From Neurospora intermedia (taxonomy: Eukaryota; Ascomycota; Sordariomycetes; Sordariales; Sordariaceae): a DNA stretch of 64,000 nt. The notes beneath the pieces are model-generated. The model made no database searches. It saw only the letters and a program-made list of their open reading frames with translations, and was not told where the DNA came from. The first letter of the stretch is position 1. Each line of letters starts with the position of its first letter. The translations under genes and the position numbers were made by a program. The DNA lies in the NCBI GenBank assembly GCA_037102815.1, contig BTPP01000006.1, forward strand, positions 2,790,001 through 2,854,000, written 5' to 3'. Shown in pieces: positions 1 through 12,600 of this stretch.

Positions 1-2058
1 AAGTTACCCTTGCGGATGGAAGTGGCAAAGAGATACCCAAGATAGAAAGGGTGGTGATGAGGTGTGAAATGGGGCCGCTGAGACCGATGATGAATCAGAG
101 GGCTCAATAAAAAGAGTCTAGAGAGGTAAAGAGGTGAGAGTGCCAAAAGCCGGGGCAATTAGGAAGTTGATAAAAGCGCGCGATGATGGCGGTGGTGGTC
201 TTGCGCTGTAAAGGAAAGTCGCCGACGACGAGGTGTCCGGAAATCTTGGAAATGGCCGGCGTTGAGATGGATACCGGGAGTCTAGATGGTTCCGTGAATT
301 GGAGGCCGACTTGTTCGAAAGTGGAAACGGAAGGAACTGAAAAAAGGGAGAGATGGAATCGGGCCTCGACTAGGGAAAGAGAGAGAACAATAAAGTAGAA
401 AAAAAAATAAAAAAGGGAGAGACAGAATTACGAACGAGCGCAATAAGACGAGACGATCGTTTTAGGGAGACACGGAAAGAGAAAGAAAGTGGATATCGTA
501 TCGTGGTCAGTAACGGGATAGCCTGTGAGGTCCAGCAAGTCCTGCCATTCAGTTGAACAACATCAACTGAGAATACCAGCTTTTAGCAATTTGTCACCTG
601 CTGTTTCCCCAGTCTTCTTGGAATGTGTGTCGACGAAGAACGTTACACAGCCCATCAAGATGCAATGATACATGAATACCTCTAGACAAAGAGGAAGGCT
701 ACTAAGAAGGAAACAACAGCGATTGACATTGGCCTGCAAGTAAGTGGTGCTACTATGGTCCCAGTCGGGTTGCCCTGGTTCTTGGCTTGATGGATAGAGG
801 GAGAGGTAGTGAGCGAGGTTCTGCACATCAACACTGTTGCCGACCTCCAAGCAAGCCAAGCAATTAGTCCCGGTCAGTTCAGTTATGAGCTTAAGCCTTG
901 GACACAGGGCAGTTATTGCAAGAAGCAAGAGAGTTAGAGGTCATCCAAAGCGGAAAGAGCAAGTCGACTACATTCGAACATCAGCACTCGGAAATCCAAA
1001 CAGGATTGTTGCTTGCCTGTTCATCCGGATGGAGGGTGTTGCCGTTCGCAGGATGAGTGTGGTGTACAGCACTGTTTTTTATGCTCCGAGGGGCAGTGCT
1101 GTTAACAGTCTAACACCCGTCCGTGCCATCACATTAACATACGCCGGGCGGGGACATGCAGCGAGACTGTGTGCCAAATATCACAAAGTGACGTGAACTT
1201 TCCAAGTTGCCCGGCTATTCACATTTCATGTGCTACTGGGCAAAGATCTTAAGTTTTGAAAGATGGTGAAGTACGAGTGTCATGCCATCACCATCGTCTA
1301 CCAACGGGTGCTAACTTCGTAGTTAATCAGCGTTCCAGCGCCTTGTTAGTTTACTAACTCAACCCTGTAGCACCGATCAGGCCTAGAGAAGCATCACACA
1401 TCAACGTATCACCAAAAGCTTCAACCCCAGGCAGTCAAGTTTCTCTTCATATGTAGATTCCGCTGTTGGTTTCTAGCAGTACTTGGGAATCATAAAACTA
1501 AATACGTACAAGGAATGTCGTGTGGACAAGGGGTATCGATATTCCGCGTCTTTTATCTCATGTCCATCCATCCCTCATTCCTCCCCAAAAACGTATTACT
1601 GCCGCAACAGCATTAAAACAAACGTATGCATACTATACTCGTCAAAGTCTTCCTTCATTCAGTAACCACACAGTCACTCGACCCTCCCTTCCCACTCCTT
1701 CTCTGCTCCCGTACAGTGTATATAACCTGCTTTGTCCAACAAGGACAAAACACCCCGCAAAAAAAAGACCTGTAACTTCAAACGCCAAGCTTGCAAAGTC
1801 CCATAAATCCGAGCGAGTGTTTTGTTTAACCACTTCCTCCTCTCCCACCGAGCTCTCTCTCTCTCTTTTTTTCTTGGTTGCCTGAACACAGTTGTGTACA
1901 ACTAGTATTACAACGTATCAATCGATAGAACATGTAGTGAAGGTGTATGAAAAAATAACAAAGAACAAATAAAGGGTTACCAAATCGAGTTAGATTCAAA
2001 ATGGGGTATCTAAAACTCGTTCCCTTTGACCGTCCAGTACTCCAAGATGTCCTGCCAT
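1..2058. other. Left flank, no confident gene
   Basis: No open frame here is long or gene-like enough to call. On the minus strand, roughly 350 down to 1, there are short open stretches bounded by a pyrimidine-rich tract ending in CAG near 340 and a CTCTAG near 118. These could be exons of a gene whose body lies left of the window, but the peptides are not recognisable and no start can be fixed. Bases 1900-2058 should hold the 3' untranslated region of the calcium ATPase gene, which ends at 2059. The rest (560-1900) shows only short chance frames. Confidence 0.4.
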
Positions 2059-5000
2059 TTAGGCCGACTTTTGCCCTGGTGGCTTAGGCACGCTGAGGAT
2101 AGGAACAGTCTGCTCCACGATGCTGGGGACGATATCGGGCGTCTCCTGCTCCTCATTGATCGAAGGAGTAAGAGACCGCTGCGAGGGCTGCACTTCAGAT
2201 TGCGAAGACTCGGCATGTGAGCTCGACTTAGGAGGGAACAGGCCAAAATCGGAATCCGCTCGGCGCTCTACAGGTGACGGCGCCCATCCCGCGGCAACAC
2301 TGCCAGCGATGATACCAGTCATCACCATGGATGCTCCGAGAGCACTGTTGGACCTGGACCGCGTGCTTCTGCTCCGTCTCCTAGAATCAGGTGTAGGGGG
2401 AGCGATGGAAGGAGCGCCGCCGGTGCTATCCTTGCGGATGGGTGTCATAGGAACGTTGATCGAGTTGGACTTGGAGTTGGACCTGCTGTGGGAAGCGCTC
2501 CTCTTGGGCATGAAGGTCTCGCGAGGATGCTTCATGGCGAACTTGAGGTTGTTGATACGTCCACCCTTGAACTGCTTCAGGAAGGCCAGCTCGTCCCTGA
2601 CCTCGGCAAAAGCCGGCGGGTAGTACTCGAACCGCTCATCATCAGACACGGTCAAGTCGGGCGTCTTGTTAGCCCTCCTCTTGATGTATTCGGGCACCAT
2701 ACGCTCAAACAGCGAGTCAGGAATGAGACGGATGATCATGCCGACAGGGATGGAGATGAAGCCCAGAATCAGAGCGTACGCCCACATGGCTCCCGTTTGC
2801 TTTTCCTTGGCAATGGAGAAGGCTTGGCCACCGACAAAGACAATCAAGACCTGACCGCCCATCATAATGGCGGAGATGCCCAGGAAAAACAAGTTCTTGG
2901 TGAGGCCTTCGAAAATGTTGAAGTTGTTATCCAGACGACGATTGCTATTGAAGGCGGTTAGCGGTATGTTAGGGATGGCAGTGACATAGTTTATATTACT
3001 TACTTCCATTGGTTAAAGATTTGCATCCACACAAACGTGTTGAAGACAAGAGTCTGGATCTGATCATCGGTAACGTTGTCATCGTAGTTGGGCAAAACAC
3101 CTTGCTTGCCGAAATAGATCAACAAGGTGATGGCCAGCTGGTAGATGGCTTGACCGATGATCATCTTCCACATGGTCGTCGAGATGATGCCAGAACCCCT
3201 GCGTTCAGGCTTGCGGTCCAAGACACTGTCGGAAGGAGGATCGGTGGCCAGCGCCAAAGCGGCAAGAGTATCCATGATCAAGTTAACCCACAAAAGCTGC
3301 ACGGCGGTAAGGACCGAGTCCTGCTCTTTGTTGGAGACAGCAGAGATGAAGGTGAGGATGACGGCAGTAACGTTGACAGTAAGCTGGAACTGAAGGAAGC
3401 GCTTCACGGCATCGTTGACAGCACGTCCCCACTTCAGTGCCTTGACAATCGAGTTGAAGTTGTCGTCCATGAGAATAATAGCGGATGCCTCCTTTGCGAC
3501 TTCAGTACCAGCGATACCCATCGAGAAACCGACGTCGGCCATCTTCAGGGCAGGGGCATCGTTGGTCCCGTCACCGGTGACAGCAACAATCTCGCCCATA
3601 TCCTTGAGACGCTTGACCAAAATGCGCTTGTCCTCAGGACTGGAACGGGCAAGTACGTGCAACCGGGGAATAATCTCTTCCTGCTTGGCCTTGCTGAGGT
3701 TCCGGAACTCGGGGCCTTCCATAACGAGACTGTTAGGTTGAAGGATGCCACAGTCCTTGGCGATTGCTTCAGCAGTGATCTTGTTGTCACCAGTAACCAT
3801 GCGAACAACGACTCCTGCCTTCTGGCACAGCTGGACGGCTTCGGGAACACCAGGGCGCAGAGGATCCTTGATACCAACCATGCCGACGAAGGTCATTTGG
3901 CTGCAAATATCCTCAAAGACGATCTCCTCCTTGTCCTCTCCAGTACGGCGCGCCTTGGCAGGAGGCCAGTGAGCAAAGTCCCGGTAGATGATGCCGATGG
4001 TACGCAACGAGTTTCTCGCATATGTCTCAATGAGCTTCAAGACGGTCTCACGATTCTCCGGGGTCAAGGGGCCAGCAGTGATGCCATTGGAGGGGTCGCG
4101 CAGAATCTGGGTACACTTTTCCAGCATGATCTCGGAAGCACCCTTGACATAAAGCCGTGCCTTGCCGTTGTCAAGCGCCACAACAACGCCCATGCACTTG
4201 CGTCCAGAGTCAAAAGGGATCAGATGCAGGATCTTGGCGTTGGCACGCTCCTCAGCAATAGGGCCCATGGCAAGATGCTCCTTGGCGAACTCGAGAAGGG
4301 CGGTTTCGGTCTTGGAGCCAACGAAAGATTTGACACCGTCAATTTCGCCTTCGAAAGCAGTGGAGTTGAGAGAAATGGACTTGAGAAGCAATTCCTTGAC
4401 AGAGGCATCAAGCGAGGCAACAACTTCCTTTGCGGTGACGTCGGCCTCAGTCGGGCTGTCCGGAGTCTCGGGGTTGAGACCACCGGCAGAGCCAACACCA
4501 CCAAACCTATGCGTGGTGCCAACGGTGCCAGCAACGATTTGCATCTTGTTCTGGGTCAAGGTACCAGTCTTGTCCGAGCAAATAGTGGTGGCATTGCCCA
4601 TGACTTCGCAAGCCTTGAGGTGACGAACCAGGTTGTTGTCGCGCAACATGCGGGTGGTGGCAAAGGCCAAAGCCAAGGTGACGGCAAGAGGCAAGCCTTC
4701 AGGCACGGCAACGACAATAATGGTGACAACGACAATGAAGATGTTCAAGAACTGCTGACCCTTTTCGGCCGGAGTGTGCTGTGACTTGGGAAGCTTGACG
4801 AGGAAGATGATGAAGAGGACGATGAAGAGCAAGAGACCAGCAGCACCACCGAGCTTGGCGATATACTCGGCAATAACGTTCAGCTTGGACTGGAGAGGAG
4901 TCATCTCGGGATCCTCATCGAGCGCCATGAGGGTTCTGCCGTAGCTAGAGTAGATACCGGTGGAAGTGACCAGGTAGGTACCCATGCCTTCCATAACGCG

Positions 5001-6620
5001 AGCACCAGATTGGATGAAGGGATCCATCTTCTTGACGTTCTCGTTGTTCTCGATGGCAGCGTAAACCTCGTCAGCAGGCCTCTTACGGATGATGTCGGAC
5101 TCGCCGGTGGCCTGAGACTCGTCGCATTTCACGTTGTAGCCCTCAATCAAGATACCGTCGACAGGAATCATGTCACCAGGCTCAAGATGCAGCACATCGC
5201 CAACCAGGACATCAAAAACCGAGATTTCCACCGTTTTGCCGGACCGGATAGCCTTGACCAGACGATCTTGCTTCTTTTTGTTGAGTTTTGCGAATTGACG
5301 TTCCTTTTGGTAATCGTTCAGGGATCCGACCATAACGACGATGACGATAGCGACAATGATGGCAACTCCTTCTACCCACTCAACCTTGGCTTCACCGGGT
5401 TTATGCGCCTGGCCAAACGTCTGATACAGTCCGATAGCGAGCGAAACAACGGCGGCAATCGAAAGAAGAATGAGGACCTTGTCATTATAGGTGATCCACA
5501 TCAGCTCCAGCAAGCTCTTGCCCTTCTTCTCTGGCAGTCTGTTGTCGGAAAAAACCCGCTTTCTCGATGTGTAATGGTCGTCTCCATGATGTTTCTTGTG
5601 GTGGTCTGCTGCTGCGTGGCTGTCGGTCTTGGCGAGCACGGTTTCGGTGGCAGCCTTGGGCTGGGCGGGTGGGTTCCCAGATGGACGGGCAGTAGCCTCG
5701 TCGAAAGTAACACGCCCATCAACTTCAACCTCATCCATGCTGAGACCGGCTTTCCTATCAGTCCTGAGACCCTTTTCCAAACCGGCGAGGCCACCCATCT
5801 TCCAGAAGGCGGAAAGACTCTTGGGGTTAAACATTTTGTTGAGTTGACCAGGGACGAAGGCGAAGGGATTGTCAACAACCTCGAAGTCGGCCTCCCTTCC
5901 TTGATCTGGCTTGAGGGCATCTGGGTCGTTCATGATTTGGGCGTTGTCTGATGTGTTGCTAGACAGGGGGCGGCCAATCTTGTCGCCTTGGTGGGAAGAA
6001 CCTCCAATAACCGTCTCCCCTTGCGATGATGCTATCGAGCGGGTCTCATCGTTGGAGTTGACTGAGTTTTGGCGTGACCTGCCAGCAGCGCCGGGGACTG
6101 ACAGGAAGTTTTGGGGGTCCATGGGACGGTAGGTAACAGGGCTGGAGACATTGTGAGGACTTGTCGGGCGACTATCTCTGCTGTCGAAAGAGGTGGACTG
6201 GCGCATTTCAGACCTCTGTCCTAGAGAATTGGAGTGTTGGTGGGAAGGGGTCCAATGACTGGCAATGGGGTCCATGGCGGTAGGGCTATATGCGTCCTCT
6301 CCCAGCGAGGTAGGTGAGTATGAGACGCCTCTTGGGGCGCTTTCGGGAGATTCCTGGGGTTGTGGAGATACCGCCGTGGTGTCAATGGTAATTGTAGGGC
6401 TGTGTGATGGATTAGCTGTGGGCTATGTTGGTTGATGGTAGCAGCAGCAGCAGCAGTAGCAGCAGCAGTGGCAGCAGCAGCCCTTCAACGGCATGCATAT
6501 GATGGCATATGTAGGAGGTAGGTAGGAAGGCAGGAGGATGTTGACTACTTACGCTCTCTGTCTTCGCGTAACAGGCGGATCGTTCCCCACCGCGGGAGGG
6601 CTCTCTGTGTTGTCCGCCAT
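2059..6620 (-). CDS. nca-2: Plasma-membrane-type Ca2+-ATPase (P-type IIB), NCA-2
   Basis: P-type pump that exports Ca2+ from the cytosol across the plasma or vacuolar membrane. I read three exons: 6620-6553, 6399-3004 and 2944-2059, giving 1449 residues. Intron 1 (6552-6400) has a GTAAGT donor and a GCTAATC branch site; intron 2 (3003-2945, 59 nt) has GTAAGT and ends in AATAG, restoring the family motif QIFNQWNNRRLDN across the junction. The chosen start (MADNTESPP) joins in frame through intron 1; M65 at 6275 begins the large exon but is probably internal. Diagnostic motifs are the TM4 motif VAVPEGLPLAV, the phosphorylation motif DKTGTLT (Asp about 632), MVTGDN and TGDGTNDAP. A long Ser/Pro-rich N-terminus and a basic Ser/Arg-rich C-terminal tail flank the conserved core and are likely regulatory; no calmodulin site was proven. 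The name comes from similarity and neighbouring gene order. Confidence 0.95.
6440..6482. repeat. CAG/CTG trinucleotide tract inside nca-2 intron 1
   Basis: An imperfect run of about 14 CAG/TAG/TGG triplets on the plus strand (CTG-type on the sense strand) lies inside the 153-nt first intron of nca-2. Its length makes this intron longer than the 50-90 nt introns that are usual in the window. Confidence 0.8.
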
Positions 6621-9600
6621 GATCGCTGGCACTCAATGGCAAAAAAGAGAGGAGTCAAATTGATGTCGGCTGTGTTGTCTGGCGTGACCACCTCGAACAC
6701 GGTGGACACGGAGGCCAATGGGGCAACCCGTCAGCTGCGCAAGGGCAGAATCCAGGTCGTTTGGCGATGGAATGTTCAATTGTACGCGTTGCTCAGGCGA
6801 ACTCTGTTTGATTTGCAATGTCAGGATGCCTTTCGAAAATCGAGGCGCGGTACAGACAGAGCCACATTCAGAGTAGTAGGTAGGTAGGTTGGACCTGGTT
6901 TACCTGACTGTGGGCAGTCCGACGAGATGAAGGGGTTTGGGGGTGCCTGGGGTTGTTAAAGCAAACCTACCCTCTATAGCGGAGACCATGTCAGGTTGCT
7001 GTTGCTGTCGTCGCTTCGTTCCCAATGAAGCTAGAGGTGAAAACCAAGGTACCCTGTACCGTAGCGTGTTTTGGCGGTGTTAATGGTAGGCGCGGGAGTG
7101 AAGTGGCCAACCCAACAAACAACGGCGGAGCTGCCCCCTTGAAGTAGATGGTACCTTGAGGTTGGCTTTGTCAGCCCAGACTACCTTAGCCTACAATCGA
7201 AGGTTTCAAAGAATCAATGACGGGTAAAAGGGGAAAGGGAGAGGCGACGGGAGGTGGAAAATGCGCGGTCAGCAAAGGGCAAGTCCAGAATGCTAGGTAT
7301 AATATCCGATTTCGAAAACCCAGAAGCGCCCAGCTTTCGCACACTCACTGCACAGCGCAGGAGCAGGGAAGTGAAATGTCTGAGCGCAGTATGTATTACA
7401 TAGAGTATTGTAACGTATTTGGTCTGTAACAACGAATCCAGAGCCAAGGGGGAAGGAGGTCGATCACGCAGGGCAGCCAGGGGCGCCCGTGGTCCATTAC
7501 CAGTGTAACCTTGATCGGTATTAACTACGCATCTGTCGAGACGTATTCTACCAAGTAATTTTGAGGAGCATACGCTTTGTTGGCGGATCAACAACCGTTC
7601 GATATGGCAAGCAAGATGAAAGAAAAAAGATTGTCAATGAAGAGGGGACCATGCCATTGATGACGGCTGATGATGATACCCTAGATATAGACGAAAGCTC
7701 CTCTGGTGGTGAGCGAGGGGAGGGGAGGGGAGGGGAGTATTGGTATGGAAACCACTGCAGCGAGACAGGAGGTTGTAGTGCAGCGGCAGCAATGTCGGTC
7801 GGTCGGTGTGTGGCACACAAGTTGAAAAGTGCTTTGATCTTGGAAAATGTGAGACTTGCAGGAATTGGCCGGGCAATCTGTTTGACTTGTGGAAATGGAA
7901 GGTGCAAATTTGAGGCGTCGAATCGCACAAATAGTGTACTAAAACTGTAGACATGCACTTGGCTGACACTCAGGTCCTTCCTTCCGAGAGAGAGAGAAGA
8001 TCTTATTTCACCCTCATTCCCTCTCTGTTCGTTCATTCTCGATGCGTCTGGCTGGTCCAATTGCCTTTCTCCAATATGGACTGGACCGCCTCAGATTCAC
8101 CCGACTTGCACCTTCGGGCACCACCAGCCGGGCCATCAGAAGACGGGACGGACTGACGGCGACTGTTCAACGACAACGACACCGAATCATTCGCGCCATG
8201 GGCGAACAAAGTCAGTGCAACGTCTGCGTCTTTCACAATGGATCTCCAAACAAGCTCCTCTGATAGGCTTGGCGCCGGAGCTTCATTGAGCACTGCCACT
8301 CTTGGCAGACTTGGCATCTGCTAGTTCTTGCGATGTAACCCAGTATCGTTACCGTAATTTTCACTCGGCCTTGGATTCCCTTTCTCTCACTTCTGTTTAA
8401 CCTTTTACATTCATCACTACACCCAACTCCGCAGTGCTTGTCTCTGCTGGTGGAAAAGTATTCGGCATTATAACCCTCAGACCTTACTGCTTTGTACATG
8501 GCATTATCCATTTCTCGGCAGATCTCAATTACATAGTATGGAATCCATGGGACAACTCGATGCGGGGATACCTGCCATGATCAATTCACATCATCTAACT
8601 TGAAATGGTATTAAAACTGGTAAATGCAATATCGCTAATCTGCTTGCGGTAAGTATGTGCCTCAAGCGTGCAGCGCCAGCCGCAGGACATCATGAGCCGC
8701 CCACTAACAAAGGCTCCAGTTTTAATTTCAACCTTCCGTGGGGTCCCCATGCATGCCCGCTAAGGTCGCAACGGCCTCCTGATAGTGCCACATATGTGGA
8801 TGCCAGCAAAAGCTTAACACTTATAATCTTCAAGATCTCTGGATTTTCAACCTCAAGCTTTTGTTGGAGTCTGATAGGCTCGGGGATTGTGCTGCTTCCT
8901 GACCTTCTGCACAGGGGGTGGGTCTTGCCGAACGGGTGGAGCTTTTAACTTCAATTCAACCTCCATGAAATCAGTTCCTGACTGACATCAGCATTGGGGC
9001 GAAAACAGTGCTTGTGTTCCTCGCTCAGTCCGAGTCGTTCCTGACTTCAGTTCAGGAAAGTGCACCCGGGACGGCAACGACTGAAATTGTCTCGGCTGCC
9101 TCCACAACTTAACTTGGAGCATCCCCCGCATTCAGTCGGTCGTCCCTGCAAGGTTTTCATCCTGTCAATCAGTCAGTCACTGCACTTGGAAGACGCCGTC
9201 TCCCAGTCAAAGGAAGGGTTGTGCGCGCATGCAGTCTCGTTGGTTTGCACAGCAGTTTGCATAAAATAACCGCAGAAAGCCAACCCCACCACCACAACCA
9301 CGGCAACCTGTCTAAGCGCACACACACTTTTACCTTCTCAACATCTTCCCTGTTCTGTTACCTCAATGGCAACATTTACTCGCATTAAAAAAACATCAGT
9401 CAGCTACCAACATTCTCAGCCTTCCCCATTAGACAAGTGGCTGTGCTCTTGGCTTTCAATGGTTCCATGGCTCTCAGAGGTAGCCGGCAAGTTGCCATCG
9501 ATGAGCTACCTAGGTTGAGCTGCCTCTTTTGATACTTGAGGTTAGTTTGCCCCCGTCTTGGCCTCCTCCTGTTCCCCCGCATCCTCAATTTCACCTCTCT

Positions 9601-12600
9601 CCACCCTGACCACCTACCTAACATGGACACTGGCGATTGATGCTAGCTGAGCACATGCGACCAAAAATCGACAACAACTGAACAACAAGATCGTGACGCG
9701 GCACCCCCTCCCATTGTCTGTATCGATTCCCTCGGGCGAACTGGGACTTGGCTGAGGGAGGCGCAGTTACCGTGATGCTCATGGTTCCGGCTACTTTTGC
9801 CTCCTCGAGTCTGGACTTGGGAGCCATATCGACTTCTTTGATCCGACATTCGCATTGAACAGTACGGCACCAAGAGAATATCAAAGGGCAAAGGGGTGGA
9901 GGAATTCCCAGCAGTCATCTTGAATATGGGTTGCACAGCCTCGTCCATCCACCCACCATTGGTATCCATGCTATCTCACCATTGACGCCTTTTCATTGCC
10001 GCCGAGCAATGCTTCAAGGTTGATACTTATCTGAGAGTTTGTGAAACGCCTTCACAGGGTGAATATCCCACCAGTACCTAACCGCCTGCTGCCATTTCCC
10101 TGCGAAAAATACTGCACTCCTGGCCATCCAAGTCTCTGAAGCCGACACATGATGCCACCGTTATGGAATCGCATGATCTTGGCGGATTGGCACTTCATTT
10201 CCACGACACAACCAAAGTCAGGGCCAAAATGATCCCGTACTTCCTTTGAGATTGAACTCGAACATTTACGCAGCGCAATTATACCCTCTTGGTACACATG
10301 CTAACAACCACTCTCATCATCACCAGGAAACGCCACACTCATCATCCCGCTGCGCTGTCTTATACGCAATGATGCGACATATATTTGCGATTTCGTGTCA
10401 GCCATCCAGGCCATTGCATGGTTCAACCTTTCCCACAAACCTCTACTCGCTCGGCACTGAAGCAGAGACATCCAAGCCACCATTGGCATCTCCTCTTTTC
10501 TACATCATGACCGGAATACCCTCGTTGAGGTGGCACCACATGCCCACATTTGACCAATGTGTAAAGACATCCCCGCTTTGGTTTATAAGAGCCCGGACAA
10601 CCGGGACTCCAATTGTTTATCGGCAGTCATCCGAGAACGCCATATGATTCGTTCCCCATCTGCCAACTACCGGCATCTCAAGGATGACTTCTAGGCTTCC
10701 CTTTCGTTCCGGAGATAATAGCTTTACTCCGAACACTGCCCGCTTATGCTTACTGCTTTGGCGCGCGGCTTGGTAGTAATCTCCATGAGTATTACCCCCC
10801 ACTGCTGACACGCGGAATAACGAGTAGGCATATCATGTTTCGCATGCTCAGGAACCAAGCCCCCCCAAGACAGAACCGCTTTCAAAATTGTCACATTCTA
10901 GATGGATTCTCTGGCCGGGACATGTTTCCAGAAGGCTTGATTTTATTTACATATACCCATGCTGATATCGGATGCAGTAGTTTGACACACAGCCTAGCTT
11001 CTCAACGAAGCGGGCAAATCCCCAAAATGGCGATTTAATACCTATCATTCACAATTATCCAGTCACGGCTAACACGAGATAGGTTTTTATGCCACAATCG
11101 ACCATCGATCCTTTGCGCAAAATTCGTCCCCACTTAGCACACCTCCGATACCCTGGAGACAATTCCTGTTTAGGAAGCTGATCGTTGACATTGTCCCCAA
11201 GTGTTCATGCCCCCTTTTCACACTTACACTATACAAGTGCTGTTCTTCCGGGAAATCCTCGCAGGCAGGTGGTTTGTACTGTGGTTTTGAGCAAAAGCTT
11301 TTCATGTTAGGTACCAGGCACGAACCATTCGGTACACGCAAAGCTTCGTGACTCTGTATGGCCACTCGAGTACCGGAGATTGTCAGCGACGTGACCCACG
11401 GGTTAAACCCACACCATCCAACGCGAATTGCGATATGCACATTCTCCAAGATAATGGCGAAAGGTTGTTGGCAAGGCGACACGCAAGGCAGCCATTGAGA
11501 TCCCACCACTTGCGTCTAACATTACCCTCAAAGCTACTAGGCTATGAGCCGCACGTGGTGCATATATGTCAGCAATGCATAGCCAAGGCTGTCCCATATC
11601 ACGCCGAGGATTCAGCCTTATGGGATGCCAAAGTTGCCGACCTTCGTGTATCATACACCGAACAAGACCGTTCCAAAGTTACAATAGTGTTGCAAATAAC
11701 CATCCAGAGAGCGGATCACAGGACTGCGAGTGCAGAAACAACATCACGTCACGTTTGCATACTAGATATGTGGCTAGGTATGCAACTGTCTCGCTGTCAT
11801 GGCACACAACACTCGATCTTACCAGGCACTCCATGCTCATTACTTGCTTCACTATTGACGCCCAGACCGATACTGGGCTAGCAGCTCCATCAGTCAACTC
11901 GGAATTCGGGAACCCCATGGTACCAGAGACCGCAAGATAGTACCCAGAACATCGCTGAATGACCCTGACTACGGTGTATCTGGTCTCCAGTTACACTCCA
12001 GCCGCGGACAGCCATGCATGGCCGTGGTCTCTAGAATATTTGCCAACGAACGAAAGCTCCATAGCTTTCATCACCATGCATCGCAACATGCCCAACTTCA
12101 CAAGGCCAATTGGACGCCATCTACCTCCGGTGTTTCAAAAGAGCCGCCGCTGTGTGCAAGTCCTAAACGTGTCACGACTGACCCGCCTGCCAGCGAAGGC
12201 CTTCGAAAGCGGACTCCACACGACGTTGGGCGCTTCCCAGCTTCGTGGTCGGCGATGATGCATGTTGCCGGGGATTGCCCTGCTCTCGATTTACTGGGTC
12301 TGTAGGCAGAGTCTAGACTTTGGCGATCTGAATATGTACTGTGCTACGTCCGGCGACGCTACGCCATAGGTATGGGCATACACTTTACCCATATACGCTA
12401 TGAAATTCGAGGCAGTATCGCCCTCCGTCTATCTGACCTGCGAGTATTTCGGACTTGGAGCATATCTGATCCCTTGGGGTCTATTTGGCCTTCACCATCA
12501 TTGTGCGCTGGTATGATTTTCGCCGGATTTCGTACGAAAAAGATCCGCACGGAAACATCCTTATTTCACTGACCATCGTCAACCACGGAGAGGTGCTTTT

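Noticed and set aside
3009-4784. A 591-codon plus-strand open frame opposite nca-2.
   Set aside because: It is the antisense of the conserved ATPase core. Long antisense frames are expected from biased codon use; no domains or start context support it.
7548-8060. A 170-codon minus-strand frame.
   Set aside because: Ser/Pro-rich without motif and overlapped by an equally long plus-strand frame; no support.
11348-11881. A 177-codon plus-strand frame in the gene-poor region.
   Set aside because: No recognisable motif, irregular composition, overlapping frames on both strands; likely chance.
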